DNA of 59,614 nucleotides from Candidatus Aenigmatarchaeota archaeon (GCA_016932615.1 JAFGCN010000003.1:1-59614), one strand, 5' to 3'. Counted from the first letter of the stretch, positions 17,599 through 26,523 are shown. A program made the numbers and translations. Notes: a model not told the origin generated them from the letters alone.

Positions 17599-18183
17599 TC
17601 AGATTATCGGAATATCTATATTTTGATCATCTTCAAGCCCGAGATAAATTTTTGGGTCTATCGGGCTTCCGTCTTTGTCCTTGACTCCAAAATGCAGGTG
17701 CGGGCCTGTGCTCCTACCCGTGTTTCCGACAGCACCAATTACCGAGCCGGCTCCGACATGGTCCTCCAGGGAAATGTTAGCTATTTTAGAGAGGTGCGCA
17801 TAAGTGGTAAATGTCCCGTCGGTATGCTGTATTTCTACCCAGTTTCCGTTTATCTCATGGTTGTAGCCAATGCCCACTATATTTCCGTCCCTAACTGCCC
17901 TCACTGCAGTGCCCTCGCCTGCGCAAATGTCCACCCCCAGGTGAAACGACGGCTCGTTTGTTATGGGGTCGGGTCTTGGCCCGTAATCTGAGCAGACAGA
18001 CATTCTTTCCAGAGGCATGACTGTGTTTCCATTGTAAGGCAGGATCTGCCCCGGGTAGCTGTTTTTCTCCTCGATGAATTGGCCATAAGCTCCAAGGGCA
18101 GTCTGCCTTAGGTCAGGGCTTAATAAAAAAGCCGCAATAATTAGCAGGAGCGAAGCCATTATCGCCAGATAAAGCTTTGGCAT
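17599..18183 (-). CDS. Secreted M23-family metallopeptidase
   Basis: 194 residues: N-terminal signal anchor (about 4-22), then an M23/LytM-type peptidase domain. Zinc ligands are visible: H81-x3-D85 (HLGVD) and the HLH motif (162-164), with H130 in YAHLSK. In bacteria these enzymes cut peptide cross-links of peptidoglycan, a polymer archaea lack, so the target may be a pseudopeptide wall, S-layer protein or another organism's wall. It is the first gene of a pair with the secreted DNase I-like protein. Confidence 0.9.
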   Translation of the reverse strand: MPKLYLAIMASLLLIIAAFLLSPDLRQTALGAYGQFIEEKNSYPGQILPYNGNTVMPLERMSVCSDYGPRPDPITNEPSFHLGVDICAGEGTAVRAVRDGNIVGIGYNHEINGNWVEIQHTDGTFTTYAHLSKIANISLEDHVGAGSVIGAVGNTGRSTGPHLHFGVKDKDGSPIDPKIYLGLEDDQNIDIPII

Positions 18184-18223
18184 AATCCATTATCTCACTA
18201 TTGGTTTTATTGGAAGAACTATT

Positions 18224-19081
18224 ATGGCTTTCGGCACGAAGGTAATTCTTTTGGTATTGTCCATATTGCTGGTTGCGGCCGCTGCTTATTTTCTCTTCTC
18301 GGACCAGGGAGGCAATTCTAAGCCCACCGAAAGCCCTCAGGAAGATGCTATCCATGGCTGCGTCTTGTCGGCAGGGTACGCCTGGTGCGAGTCAAGCCAG
18401 AAATGCATGAAGCCTTGGGAAGGGGACTGCCTTCCATCCGGGGGCACGGAAGAGAACAAAGCGGTCGCTTTTTCTGAGGCCTATGTGAAGGGGCTACCAG
18501 ACTATGTTGATGGAAGTGGACGGGGCCTTAAATTAAAAAGCATCCTGCAAAATGGCTGCCCCGGATGCTGGATAGCTTATCTTGGGTTTGACGCAGATTC
18601 CGCTAAGGGTGCCGACCATGACAAATTAACTCTTAAGCTTATCCTGGATGAGTTTAGGGTGGTTGATTCTGTTATCACAAGGGAAACTGTGGTTGTCCTG
18701 ACTGAGGATGAGTGCAGGAATGCTTCTGGAAGAGTCGCTTTTGTGGCAAATGGCACTGCCTGCTCCGGCGATGAGCTTAATGTGGGCGAAATTTCCGGAC
18801 TTGGCGGGCTCTACGCCTGCTGCGCGTCGCAGAATCTGCAGGAGGACGGAAAATTCTGCTTAAAGGGAGGGGGATTTTATGCCGAGGGCGTGACCCTGAA
18901 CGGACCTGCCGGCTACTGTTTCTTTGCAGATTCCCGCTCCTACTGCCTTTCAAAAGCGTTCATGGATGGCGCCTGCATAGAGGGAGAAGCAAATTACAAG
19001 TGCGACGCTGTCGGGACGGCCGCAGAGGGCTTTTACGACACTTATACAAAAGACCTTGTTGCCTGGTACGATTGTGGCTGA
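18224..19081 (+). CDS. Exported cysteine-rich protein
   Basis: 285 residues. A signal-anchor helix (about 6-23) precedes a small Cys motif C-x3-GYxWC-x4-QKC-x4-E-x2-C (about 43-66) seen in other archaeal and bacterial exported proteins. Two further Cys-rich blocks (GCPGC; the region 185-285) suggest several disulphides. It is divergently transcribed from the M23 gene across only 40 bases, so both promoters share this gap and may be co-regulated. No enzymatic motif recognised. Confidence 0.65.
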   Translation: MAFGTKVILLVLSILLVAAAAYFLFSDQGGNSKPTESPQEDAIHGCVLSAGYAWCESSQKCMKPWEGDCLPSGGTEENKAVAFSEAYVKGLPDYVDGSGRGLKLKSILQNGCPGCWIAYLGFDADSAKGADHDKLTLKLILDEFRVVDSVITRETVVVLTEDECRNASGRVAFVANGTACSGDELNVGEISGLGGLYACCASQNLQEDGKFCLKGGGFYAEGVTLNGPAGYCFFADSRSYCLSKAFMDGACIEGEANYKCDAVGTAAEGFYDTYTKDLVAWYDCG

Positions 19082-19084
19082 ACT

Positions 19085-19729
19085 TTAGCGTATTTTTGAA
19101 GAATTAAGCGATCCATAGAGGTCTTTTCGGGAAATGCTGCCGTTTCCGGAAAGAAACTCTGCAGCTTTCAGGAGAAGAGTGCAGTCCTGGCACACCTTGC
19201 CTTTAGCTACCGTGTCTGCCTTGAATAGCTGGAACAGGTCCATGCGGTCCACAGGGACGCCTTCGAGCAATTTTTCTGCGGTTTCAAGAGAGTCACTTAA
19301 GTTTTCCTGGCTGCTTGCATCCAGGGACTTTATTATTCCAAGCGGCGTATTGTGGTACTCGACAAGCAGTGCTACACTTTCCTGGTTAAGATTAAGTTGT
19401 TCGAATAGTTCTGGCTTTCTTTTTCTCAGCAGGTATGCACCGGCCTCTCCATGCTTTGGAAAGGTATGGCAGAGGACTCCAGGGCAGAGTTCTATATATC
19501 CTTCATCAGTCAAGACCGGCATCGCGGTCATTGGCTTTCCGAGGTCATGAAGGCAGCCGGCGGCGACAAGGTTTCCGTCCCCCGTTTCAATAAGATTTCT
19601 TCCAGTAATCCTGCTGTGGTCATAAACGTCGTAACAGTGGTGGCAGTTTTGCCACAAGCCCCTGCCCAGTTGAATCTCAGGCAAACCCATCAGCGTTCCC
19701 TCCAAGACATCAAAATACCTTTCTTGCAT
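19085..19729 (-). CDS. HD-domain phosphohydrolase
   Basis: 214 residues. YDHSRITGRN and then CLHDLGKP give the H...HD metal site of the HD superfamily, with a later His (CHTFPKHGEAGAYLLR) and Asp downstream. The layout is like CCA-adding-enzyme HD domains or nucleotide-processing HD hydrolases. An extra CxxC..C set (NCHHC; CQDC) is unusual. The substrate cannot be told from sequence; phosphomonoester or cyclic nucleotide is possible. Confidence 0.8.
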   Translation of the reverse strand: MQERYFDVLEGTLMGLPEIQLGRGLWQNCHHCYDVYDHSRITGRNLIETGDGNLVAAGCLHDLGKPMTAMPVLTDEGYIELCPGVLCHTFPKHGEAGAYLLRKRKPELFEQLNLNQESVALLVEYHNTPLGIIKSLDASSQENLSDSLETAEKLLEGVPVDRMDLFQLFKADTVAKGKVCQDCTLLLKAAEFLSGNGSISRKDLYGSLNSSKIR

Positions 19730-19758
19730 AAAACTTGAAAAAATTTACCTATATTTGC

Positions 19759-22179
19759 TTATCTCAAGGCCTTTCTTAGAATCCTTGAAACCTCATCCCT
19801 GGAGTAGATTTTACCGGAAAGGTCTATGCGAAATTCCGGGTAGCCAAGGGCTTTTATGTCAGGCAGGTTTTTGGTGAAGTCCAGCGGATGGCTTCCCCTT
19901 ACTGTTGCCCTGCAGTCCTTTTGGGTTATTATGAACTTGCCGAGCTTTTTTGAGGTTACTTCGATTTCCCCGAAAGTACAGGCGCTTTTCCCGGGGCAGC
20001 CGAACACAGCCGCCTTTGGGCAGGACTCTGAAATGAAGAGCGGAGTGTACTGGTGAACCAGGACTTTCTTGTTTTCGGCGCCGCTTTTCGAAATTGCCTT
20101 TAGCTCGTCGTATCCGTTTTCCGGGGAAAGCACTGCCGACTTTGCGCCAAGACCCTTGAGCGCTTCAAGGGCAAGGTGGTTTGTGGCATAAAGCGGCCAA
20201 TCAGCTGAAATGTCCTTCTCGCCAGGCCCGCTTTTCAGGAACTCAAAGCCGGACAGGTTTGAGACTTCCCATAAGGAGTATCCTGCTTTTGCAAGCTCCC
20301 CGATTTTTTCATAAAGGTCTTCTTTTTCCCATGAGCGTGTTATGGTCGGAAGGGCGAGCCGTATCCCATTTTTTCCGGTAAGGCCCGAAAGGAATTTCAG
20401 ATGGTTTAGGAGCCGGCTTGTGTCCTGTCCTTGTACGCAAATGACAATTTCCTTGAGCCGTTTTATCTCGGAGGCGTCAAGAAGGCAGATTTTTTCTGCG
20501 TCGTCGAACTTGATGGAGTAGGAAACCTTCAATTGGGTGGAATGCGCTTTTTTCTCTGCCTCCTTTTTATGATTGGCTGCGATGAGTCCCTTGACTTTTT
20601 CAGCCCTTTCCACGAGGGCTGAAGAAATCTTTTTCTGGAGCTTCTGGGCAATCTCACGCCTGATGGCGTTGAGTTTTGACGCAGGAATGAAAACCTTGTA
20701 GGGGTTTTTGACTTCGATTTCCTTAAGCGCGAATGGCGTGTCTCCAAGCTTTTCGAAAGCTTCCCTTACCGCTTTCTGGGTTTCGGAGGGGTTTTTTGCG
20801 TCTCCAAGGGAGAGCTTTTCCTCGTGTGTCGCAACAATATCGCTTTCGCCGGCGTGCCTTGCTTTTGCCTTCGCGCTTACCACCACGCCTTTTGCAGAGA
20901 GGCCGACCTGCACGATAACCTCACGCTTAATCTCCAGCTTCCCTGGTTTTGTTGTCTTGTCCAGATATTTTTTCTTAACGCTTATTGAAGAGGAAAGAAA
21001 CACTGTCGTCCCGGCTTTCAGCTTTGGGTGGCGGTCTGGGAGAAGAATGTCTACTTTTGAGTTTGCTGGTGCGCTGAAGATGGTTTTGCCCCGCTCTTTC
21101 AGGAAAAACTCTACCGGGAAGCCATACGGCTTTGCCAGTCCCGGGACTTCGACCTGAAGCCCGTCATGGCGTTCGATTGGAACGCTTGTGACAAACCTAA
21201 TCGCCTCTTTTCCGTGCGGCGTCGGGAGAATTCTTTCGACTTTTCCTATTGCAAGCCCCCGGTGGCCGGTGTTTCTGGGGTCGATTACTTCTTTGTTTTC
21301 TCTTGACCGGTAATATGCTTCTGTCCATGGCCTGCTGAATATCGTCCGGATGTCGCGCTCAAGCCCTTCCATTTCCCGGCGGGAAATTTTTCCGTCAAGG
21401 ATTTTCCGGTAGTATGAAGTTACGGCGGCGACATAGGGGGGGCTTTTTTTTCGCCCCTCAATTTTCATGGAGCTTACGCCTATCTTTTTGAGCTCTTCTA
21501 TGAGCCCTGGCACAGCAAGGTCTTTCATGGAGAACGGAAGCGCCTTTTTGCCCCCGATTTCGAAGACTTCCCTGCAGGGTTGGGTGCACATCCCACGGTT
21601 GGCGCTTCGCCCGGTTTCAGCTGATGAGAGAAGGCACAGGCCGCTGTAGGAGTAGCACATCGCCCCATGTATGAAAACTTCGGTTTCTATTCCGGATTTC
21701 TGGGTGATTTCCTTTATCTCGCCCAGGGTAAGCTCTCTGGCCAAAGTGACTCTTGAAAATCCGAGCTTTTTGAGCGTAAGCGCGCCTTCAAGGTTGTGGA
21801 TTGCCATCTGGGTGCTTGCGTGGAGCCGGATTTCCGGGAAGTGGTCCTGCGCAAGCTTTGCAAGCCCCAAGTCCTGAATGATTAGCGCGTCAACTTCAAG
21901 GTTTGAAAGCTGAGCAAGTATGTCTATGATTTCCCCCAGCTCCTCCTCGTAGATTACTGTGTTCAGCGTGACGTAAACCTTCTTTTTCGGCTGAAGAGAC
22001 CTGGTGTAAGCTATTATCTCGGAGAGCTCTTCAAGAGTGAAATTTTCGGCGTCCGCCCTTGCCGAAAACTTCTGGAGGCCCAGGTAGATGGCATCAGCCC
22101 CAAAGTCAAGGGCTGCGTGCCCAGCGAGCGGCCCTCCCGCCGGGGAGAGCAGTTCCGGAAGCCTTTTTTCATTTGCCAT
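19759..22179 (-). CDS. Peptidase U32 family protein, RlhA-like
   Basis: 806 residues, the long form of U32 proteins. The N-terminal barrel has PELLSPAGG and the U32 signature CYSYSGLCLLSS...NRGMCTQPCR, whose cysteines probably bind an Fe-S cluster. A DUF3656-like middle region and a C-terminal repeat of the barrel follow. In bacteria the closest group (RlhA/YdcP) takes part in 23S rRNA C5-hydroxycytidine formation, rather than proteolysis. Function here is inferred from family only. Confidence 0.82.
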   Translation of the reverse strand: MANEKRLPELLSPAGGPLAGHAALDFGADAIYLGLQKFSARADAENFTLEELSEIIAYTRSLQPKKKVYVTLNTVIYEEELGEIIDILAQLSNLEVDALIIQDLGLAKLAQDHFPEIRLHASTQMAIHNLEGALTLKKLGFSRVTLARELTLGEIKEITQKSGIETEVFIHGAMCYSYSGLCLLSSAETGRSANRGMCTQPCREVFEIGGKKALPFSMKDLAVPGLIEELKKIGVSSMKIEGRKKSPPYVAAVTSYYRKILDGKISRREMEGLERDIRTIFSRPWTEAYYRSRENKEVIDPRNTGHRGLAIGKVERILPTPHGKEAIRFVTSVPIERHDGLQVEVPGLAKPYGFPVEFFLKERGKTIFSAPANSKVDILLPDRHPKLKAGTTVFLSSSISVKKKYLDKTTKPGKLEIKREVIVQVGLSAKGVVVSAKAKARHAGESDIVATHEEKLSLGDAKNPSETQKAVREAFEKLGDTPFALKEIEVKNPYKVFIPASKLNAIRREIAQKLQKKISSALVERAEKVKGLIAANHKKEAEKKAHSTQLKVSYSIKFDDAEKICLLDASEIKRLKEIVICVQGQDTSRLLNHLKFLSGLTGKNGIRLALPTITRSWEKEDLYEKIGELAKAGYSLWEVSNLSGFEFLKSGPGEKDISADWPLYATNHLALEALKGLGAKSAVLSPENGYDELKAISKSGAENKKVLVHQYTPLFISESCPKAAVFGCPGKSACTFGEIEVTSKKLGKFIITQKDCRATVRGSHPLDFTKNLPDIKALGYPEFRIDLSGKIYSRDEVSRILRKALR

Positions 22180-22196
22180 AATAGGAACAATTTTGA

Positions 22197-22610
22197 TTAC
22201 TTTTGCTCCTTAATGGCGTTATATATAAGATTTGGGACTTCCCAGTCGGCTGAAATTAGCTTCAATTTTCCTATCTCGGAAAAGCTGTATAATTTCATGC
22301 CATTTCCTTCCAGAACCCGGAAGTTCTTCATTTTGCCCTCAAGGGGGCTCAAGAAGATATAACAATCGAGGCAGCTTCCATCAACAAGAGCGGATTTGCA
22401 GTTTCCAAGGTACTGAATGTCTTCAAGGTCATAGTCGAGCTCTTCTTTGGTTTCCCTGACAATTGCCTCTTCCGGAGTCTCACCTTTCTCGATGCCCCCT
22501 CCAAAAAAGCCCCACTCCTCGCCATATTTGGACATGCCGCGACGATCCTGGAGCAGTATCCTGCCTTCTTCATCATAGAAGGATATCAGCGCGATTTTTT
22601 GGACTTTCAT
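22197..22610 (-). CDS. Nudix hydrolase
   Basis: 137 residues with the Nudix box G-x5-E-x7-RET-KEEL (GGIEKGETPEEAIVRETKEEL), where the usual Gly after EE is Asp. It hydrolyses nucleoside diphosphates linked to another group; the substrate is not predictable. The start overlaps a divergent reading frame, but the divergent gene more likely starts at 22653, leaving a 42-base shared promoter region. Confidence 0.88.
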   Translation of the reverse strand: MKVQKIALISFYDEEGRILLQDRRGMSKYGEEWGFFGGGIEKGETPEEAIVRETKEELDYDLEDIQYLGNCKSALVDGSCLDCYIFLSPLEGKMKNFRVLEGNGMKLYSFSEIGKLKLISADWEVPNLIYNAIKEQK

Positions 22611-22652
22611 AACAGTAAGCCCATTGCAAATAATATCTGGCTACCTGTATTT

Positions 22653-23063
22653 ATGGGAGAAGCTTCTTTTCTTGAAAAATACGGGCCAGAAATTCTCGAG
22701 GTTATGCGAGAGAAAAGGATCAATGTCTATGACTGTTCTGAATTTGCAGGACGTGAAGACTTGACTGCAGAGGATACAATTCGCTTGGGTCCTGCTAAGA
22801 ACCTAGAGGTAGGTCACCGTTATGTATTCCTGCCGGATGCAGCCAACCCAGCCGACCCCCCAGGAGTTTTTGCGGCTCTTGAAAGATACGCTATTCAGCT
22901 TCAAAGAAGAGGTCCAACTGTAAGCTGCTTTGGAGAAGACCTGCCTTGCATAGGATTTACTCCGCATGAAACAGGCATAACCGTTACCACCGAATGTCCC
23001 TTTGGCCTCCCTTACTGGATGGCGGCTTCTGTCTTAAGAACCTTGCCTAAATTTGAGGCGTAA
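22653..23063 (+). CDS. Hypothetical protein
   Basis: 136 residues from the ATG at 22653; an in-frame TTG at 22599 would overlap the divergent Nudix gene. TATA-like AAATAATATC (about 22628-22637) lies 16-25 bases upstream and supports 22653. Soluble alpha/beta protein with a glycine/threonine-rich C-terminal strand and a final helix; no family recognised. Confidence 0.55.
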   Translation: MGEASFLEKYGPEILEVMREKRINVYDCSEFAGREDLTAEDTIRLGPAKNLEVGHRYVFLPDAANPADPPGVFAALERYAIQLQRRGPTVSCFGEDLPCIGFTPHETGITVTTECPFGLPYWMAASVLRTLPKFEA

Positions 23064-23119
23064 TTTCTGAGGAGAATTTGCATGGCGGCACCTAATTAAT
23101 CTGTAAGCCCTATTGAGTT

Positions 23120-23983
23120 ATGCTTGGCTTTATTTTTGCCTTCCTTTCCACCCTCATGAAGTCCACAGGGGACGTCCTGAACAAGAAAATACTTAAGGAT
23201 TCGGACGAGCACGTGATTGGCACGGGTGTGGTCTTTTGCTCCTTTATTGCAGCATTGCCCCTTCTCTGGATCCAGGGAATTCCCGAAATAGGGGGTGCTT
23301 TCTGGGGGGCGCTTTTTCTAAGTGCGGTCCTGAATGTTGTGACAATCCTTCTTCAGATGAAAGCCCTCAAATGCTCGGACCTGTCTGTAGTTTCCCCGAT
23401 GCAAGCATTCACTCCATTGTTTGTGCTTCTTCTCTCCGCTATTCTGCTTGCCGAAGTGCCAAGTCTTTTGGGGCTGGTGGGAGTTTTGCTGGTGATTGTC
23501 GGCTCTTATTTTCTTCAGCTCAATAATGGGTCACATGGCTTCTTAGGGCCAATCAGAAGCCTGTTCAGCGACAGGGGCGCAAAGATGATGCTTGCAGTGG
23601 CGTTTTTTTGGGGTATTGGCACGATTATTGCCAAGGTGGGAATCCTCAACTCATCACCCATCCTCTGGTCTGTGTGCAATCTAGGGCTTATCTGGGCGGG
23701 GCTTGCGCTGATTATGATATCCCGTTCAAGGCAAAACATCGGGCAGCTGAAACAAAGGGCGGGATTTATCTGCATCATCGGGATTGTCGGGGCGCTTGCC
23801 ACGGTCTTTCAATCATTTGCGCTGGAAGTGGTGCTGGCGTCTTACGTCAGTTCGATAAGGAGGTTTAGCATTGCCCTGAATGTGGTTTTTGGCTATTTCA
23901 TCTTCAGGGAAAAGAATATAAAAGCGCGGCTTCTTGGGACTCTAATCATGTTGCTAGGAATACTCTTCATCGTGTTCTCCTGA
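23120..23983 (+). CDS. EamA/DMT-family transporter
   Basis: 287 residues with ten transmembrane helices in two homologous EamA halves. The N-terminus MLGFIFAFLSTL, the KALKCSDLSVVSP loop and the last helix IMLLGILFIVFS are nearly shared with the gene at 25040, so the two are recent paralogues. The family exports metabolites or takes up nucleotide-sugars; substrate unknown. A third, broken copy lies between them. Confidence 0.85.
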   Translation: MLGFIFAFLSTLMKSTGDVLNKKILKDSDEHVIGTGVVFCSFIAALPLLWIQGIPEIGGAFWGALFLSAVLNVVTILLQMKALKCSDLSVVSPMQAFTPLFVLLLSAILLAEVPSLLGLVGVLLVIVGSYFLQLNNGSHGFLGPIRSLFSDRGAKMMLAVAFFWGIGTIIAKVGILNSSPILWSVCNLGLIWAGLALIMISRSRQNIGQLKQRAGFICIIGIVGALATVFQSFALEVVLASYVSSIRRFSIALNVVFGYFIFREKNIKARLLGTLIMLLGILFIVFS

Positions 23984-24056
23984 CCTCCTGTGTCTTGGTC
24001 TTGAGCAGTATTATGGGGCTTGGCGGGTTCTTTTAGGAACTTTCTGGAATATTCTT

Positions 24057-24110
24057 ATGCTCGGCTTCCTTTTTGCCTTCCTTGCAGCGCTCTTCAAGTC
24101 CACATGTTGA
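24057..24110 (+). pseudogene. 5' remnant of a third EamA transporter gene
   Basis: The 17 codons from the ATG at 24057 read MLGFLFAFLAALFKSTC then TGA. They match the first 16 residues of the paralogue at 25040, and homology ends abruptly at the KST codons. The matching 3' remnant is at 24956-25030, beyond an intact amidotransferase-like gene. Confidence 0.8.
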
Positions 24111-24130
24111 TCCTTAAGCGTTATCACCTG

Positions 24131-24140
24131 ATATTTATAC
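24131..24140 (+). promoter_or_regulatory. TATA box, leaderless gene at 24158
   Basis: ATATTTATAC lies 18-27 bases before the ATG at 24158, inside the segment that separates the two EamA remnants. The inserted gene therefore carries its own promoter. Confidence 0.6.
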
Positions 24141-24157
24141 ACTTGAGTAGTTAATTT

Positions 24158-24931
24158 ATGTCAAAAACTGCTTCAAAGAAATCGGGAGATATTTTGTATT
24201 GTGGCGATGGTGATTTAACTACCGCGGCAAGATTTCCTGCAGCAATTATGACCTATTATGGCCTTTCGTTTGATCATGTTCCAAGTAATGTAGAAGTAAC
24301 CGAAGATCAGTTCGATGGTCGAAAGCTTGTGGTGCTTAGTGATTTTCCTGCCAGACTTATGGATGATAGGACTCAGAAGGCTTTGGGAAAAGAAATTTAT
24401 GGTGGTGTGGGGCTTGCGGTGTTTGGAGGTTGGAACTCGGGCTCTTATGGTGGGTGGAAGGACAGTCTCATAGGAGATTTGCTACCGGTAGAGATGCTCG
24501 AAGGAGATGATAGATTAAACAGTTCCCAGAAGGCAGTAGTTCTGAAGCCCGAGGGAAAGGAGCATCCGATTTACGAAGGAATCGATTGGAAAAGGCCTCC
24601 TTGTGTGGGAGGCTTCAATAAATTTACGGCAAAGCCTGGCTCAGAGGTTTTGTTAAACGTAGTTGATACAATAACAACCTATGAGAAGGGCAATCTTTCT
24701 ATTAAGGAATATGGCCCTCGGTATCCCTTCCTCGTTTTAAGTAGCTATGGTAAGGGAAATATTGGTGTCGTTGCTACCGATATTTCGCCTCATTGGGGTG
24801 GCGTTGATTATGAGCAAAGGCTTAGTGAAGGGAGACTTAAGATTACCGCTGAGGGCGCAAGGGAGGCAGAGTTAGGTTTTGGCCACGCACAGTTTTTTGG
24901 GAATGTCCTGAAATGGACGGGTAGATATTGA
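24158..24931 (+). CDS. Glutamine-amidotransferase-like protein (GATase1-like)
   Basis: 257 residues resembling the putative glutamine amidotransferase family (class I GATase-like, PF07090 type): DILYCGDGD at the start, a FGGWNSGSYGGW loop where the nucleophile elbow would be, and a C-terminal FGHAQFFGNVLKW. No Cys is visible at the elbow, so classical glutaminase activity is doubtful. It sits between two remnants of a broken EamA gene and codon choice is somewhat more AT-rich than its neighbours, suggesting arrival as a cassette. Confidence 0.65.
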   Translation: MSKTASKKSGDILYCGDGDLTTAARFPAAIMTYYGLSFDHVPSNVEVTEDQFDGRKLVVLSDFPARLMDDRTQKALGKEIYGGVGLAVFGGWNSGSYGGWKDSLIGDLLPVEMLEGDDRLNSSQKAVVLKPEGKEHPIYEGIDWKRPPCVGGFNKFTAKPGSEVLLNVVDTITTYEKGNLSIKEYGPRYPFLVLSSYGKGNIGVVATDISPHWGGVDYEQRLSEGRLKITAEGAREAELGFGHAQFFGNVLKWTGRY

Positions 24932-24955
24932 GACAAAACCAGCCTCCACTAATCT

Positions 24956-25030
24956 GAGAAGAATGTTCAGGACCGCTCAATCGGCACACTAATCCGGGTC
25001 CTTGGAGTTATCGTAATCGCCTTTTCTTAG
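24956..25030 (+). pseudogene. 3' remnant of a third EamA transporter gene
   Basis: In frame this reads EKNVQDRSIGTLIRVLGVIV then IAFS and TAG, aligning with the last 24 residues of both intact neighbours (EKN...RLLG.LIMLLG......FS/LS). There is no start or upstream part; the amidotransferase-like gene ends 24 bases before it. With the 5' remnant at 24057 it marks both ends of one original gene. Confidence 0.8.
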
Positions 25031-25039
25031 AAAGTTGTC

Positions 25040-25912
25040 TTGAATCTTATGCTTGGCTTTATTTTTGCCTTCCTTGCAGCGCTCTTCAAATCAACTGGAG
25101 AGGTTTTGAACAAGAAGATTTTAAAAGAGGTCGACGAATATGCTGTCGGCTCTGGTGTCGTGTTCTGTTCGTTTCTTGTGACTTTGCCGCTTCTTTGGTA
25201 CTATGGCATTCCCGAAATCGGGCCTGCGTTTGTTCCTGCCCTCCTGATAAGCGGCGGCATAAATATCGTGACAATCCTTCTTCAGATGAAAGCCCTCAAA
25301 TGCTCGGACCTGTCTGTAGTTTCCCCGATGCAGGCATTTGCGCCGCTTTTTGTTCTTATTCTCTCGCCTTTTATTCTGGGGGAAGTTCCAGGGCCTTTGG
25401 GAGTATTTGGCGTCCTCCTCATAGTTTTTGGCTCGTACTTCCTGCATATAAAATGCCACTCGAGGGGCGTTCTGGAGCCGCTTAAAGCGCTTCTGAAAGA
25501 TCGGGGAGCAAGGATGATGCTGGCTGTAACGATGCTTTGGAGCGTAAGCACAATCTTTGACAAGGTCGGGGTCTTGAATTCTTCCCCCATTTTCTGGTCT
25601 GCCGCCGCCCTTGGCTTTATCGCTATTGGGATGAATCTCCTGATGGCTTTCCACTCGAAGAAAAGTATCCGGCAAATAAGCCCTCATATGGGAAGCTTCT
25701 TTCTAATTGGGCTTGTGGGCGCGCTTACGACAATCTTCCAGTCCGCCGCCCTTGGGCTGATTTTCGCTTCTTACGTCAGCGCCATAAAGCGGTTTAGCAT
25801 AGTTTTGGGCGTCATTTTCGGCTTTTTCATCTTCAGGGAAAAGAATATAAGAGAACGGCTTTTGGGCGCGCTCATAATGCTTCTGGGGGTTGTTTTGATT
25901 GCGCTTTCCTAA
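25040..25912 (+). CDS. EamA/DMT-family transporter (paralogue)
   Basis: 290 residues, ten predicted transmembrane helices, two EamA halves. Shares long identical stretches with the copy at 23120, also at DNA level (for example around 25270-25340), so duplication was recent or gene conversion has occurred. The true start could be 25040 or the ATG at 25049, which matches the paralogue's MLGF start. Its stop overlaps the convergent gene by four bases. Confidence 0.85.
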   Translation: MNLMLGFIFAFLAALFKSTGEVLNKKILKEVDEYAVGSGVVFCSFLVTLPLLWYYGIPEIGPAFVPALLISGGINIVTILLQMKALKCSDLSVVSPMQAFAPLFVLILSPFILGEVPGPLGVFGVLLIVFGSYFLHIKCHSRGVLEPLKALLKDRGARMMLAVTMLWSVSTIFDKVGVLNSSPIFWSAAALGFIAIGMNLLMAFHSKKSIRQISPHMGSFFLIGLVGALTTIFQSAALGLIFASYVSAIKRFSIVLGVIFGFFIFREKNIRERLLGALIMLLGVVLIALS

Positions 25913-26283
25913 AGTGTTGGATTAAGCCAGAAATAAAGTTCAGTCCCTTCCGGAACGTCCGTATAGGTGTAAAGCTTGCGGGTCTCCAGGCCTACCAGCT
26001 TGCACCTTCGGGTGCTAAGCCCATTTGGCAGAATTGCGCCGGGACCCACACGTTCTATCTCAAAACCTTCAATTGGCTCAAGCCATACGTGGGTCCAGCC
26101 ATTCTTTTTGGCAATTTGTGAGGCTTGAACCCAGGAGCGCTGATGTGCACAGTAAGACCCATTTTGAATTCCTTCTAAGCCTGAAGGTAAATCCTTATAT
26201 CTCAAATGATTTTTTTCGTTGAGAGTCCCCATCCGGCACACGTATTCCATACTTCCAGTTGCCCGTAAACATATACTAGCCAA
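25909..26283 (-). CDS. Hypothetical protein
   Basis: 124 residues in the longest reading; a start at MEYVCRM about 11 codons downstream is possible. Several Cys, His and Trp residues, no membrane segment, and beta-rich C-terminus. It has no recognised family. It abuts the YwbE gene directly (stop of one and start of the next adjoin), so they may be cotranscribed. Confidence 0.5.
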   Translation of the reverse strand: MASICLRATGSMEYVCRMGTLNEKNHLRYKDLPSGLEGIQNGSYCAHQRSWVQASQIAKKNGWTHVWLEPIEGFEIERVGPGAILPNGLSTRRCKLVGLETRKLYTYTDVPEGTELYFWLNPTL

Positions 26284-26484
26284 TCATCGGGAATCAATTA
26301 CCATTTGCACTCTCCCGATTTGCCCGTCCTGCAGGCGCACCTTTATGCCCCTGGAGTGAAAGGGGGCGCTTGTCAGCAGGTCTTTTACAACCCCGCGCGT
26401 CAGCTTTCCCGTTTTCTGGTCTTTTTTCAGAATAATGTCCACGGTCAGGCCGGGGCGAATGTCTTTACGGTTTTGCCCGTTCAT
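26284..26484 (-). CDS. YwbE family protein (DUF2196)
   Basis: 66 residues matching the short YwbE family over its whole length: RKDIRPGLTVDIILKKDQ, KLTRGVVKDLLT, and HSRGIKVRL. A small beta-barrel of unknown function, found in many bacteria and archaea. TTAATTATAC-like sequence upstream lies between this gene and the divergent MazG-like gene, so the 39-base gap holds both promoters. Confidence 0.85.
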   Translation of the reverse strand: MNGQNRKDIRPGLTVDIILKKDQKTGKLTRGVVKDLLTSAPFHSRGIKVRLQDGQIGRVQMVIDSR

Positions 26485-26523
26485 TCTTAAATTGGCTTAA
26501 TTATACATAAGGCATGTAATATT

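Noticed and set aside
20529-21877. Several plus-strand frames over the U32 gene
   Set aside because: Arg/Ser/Pro-rich shadow translations of a clear conserved gene on the other strand.
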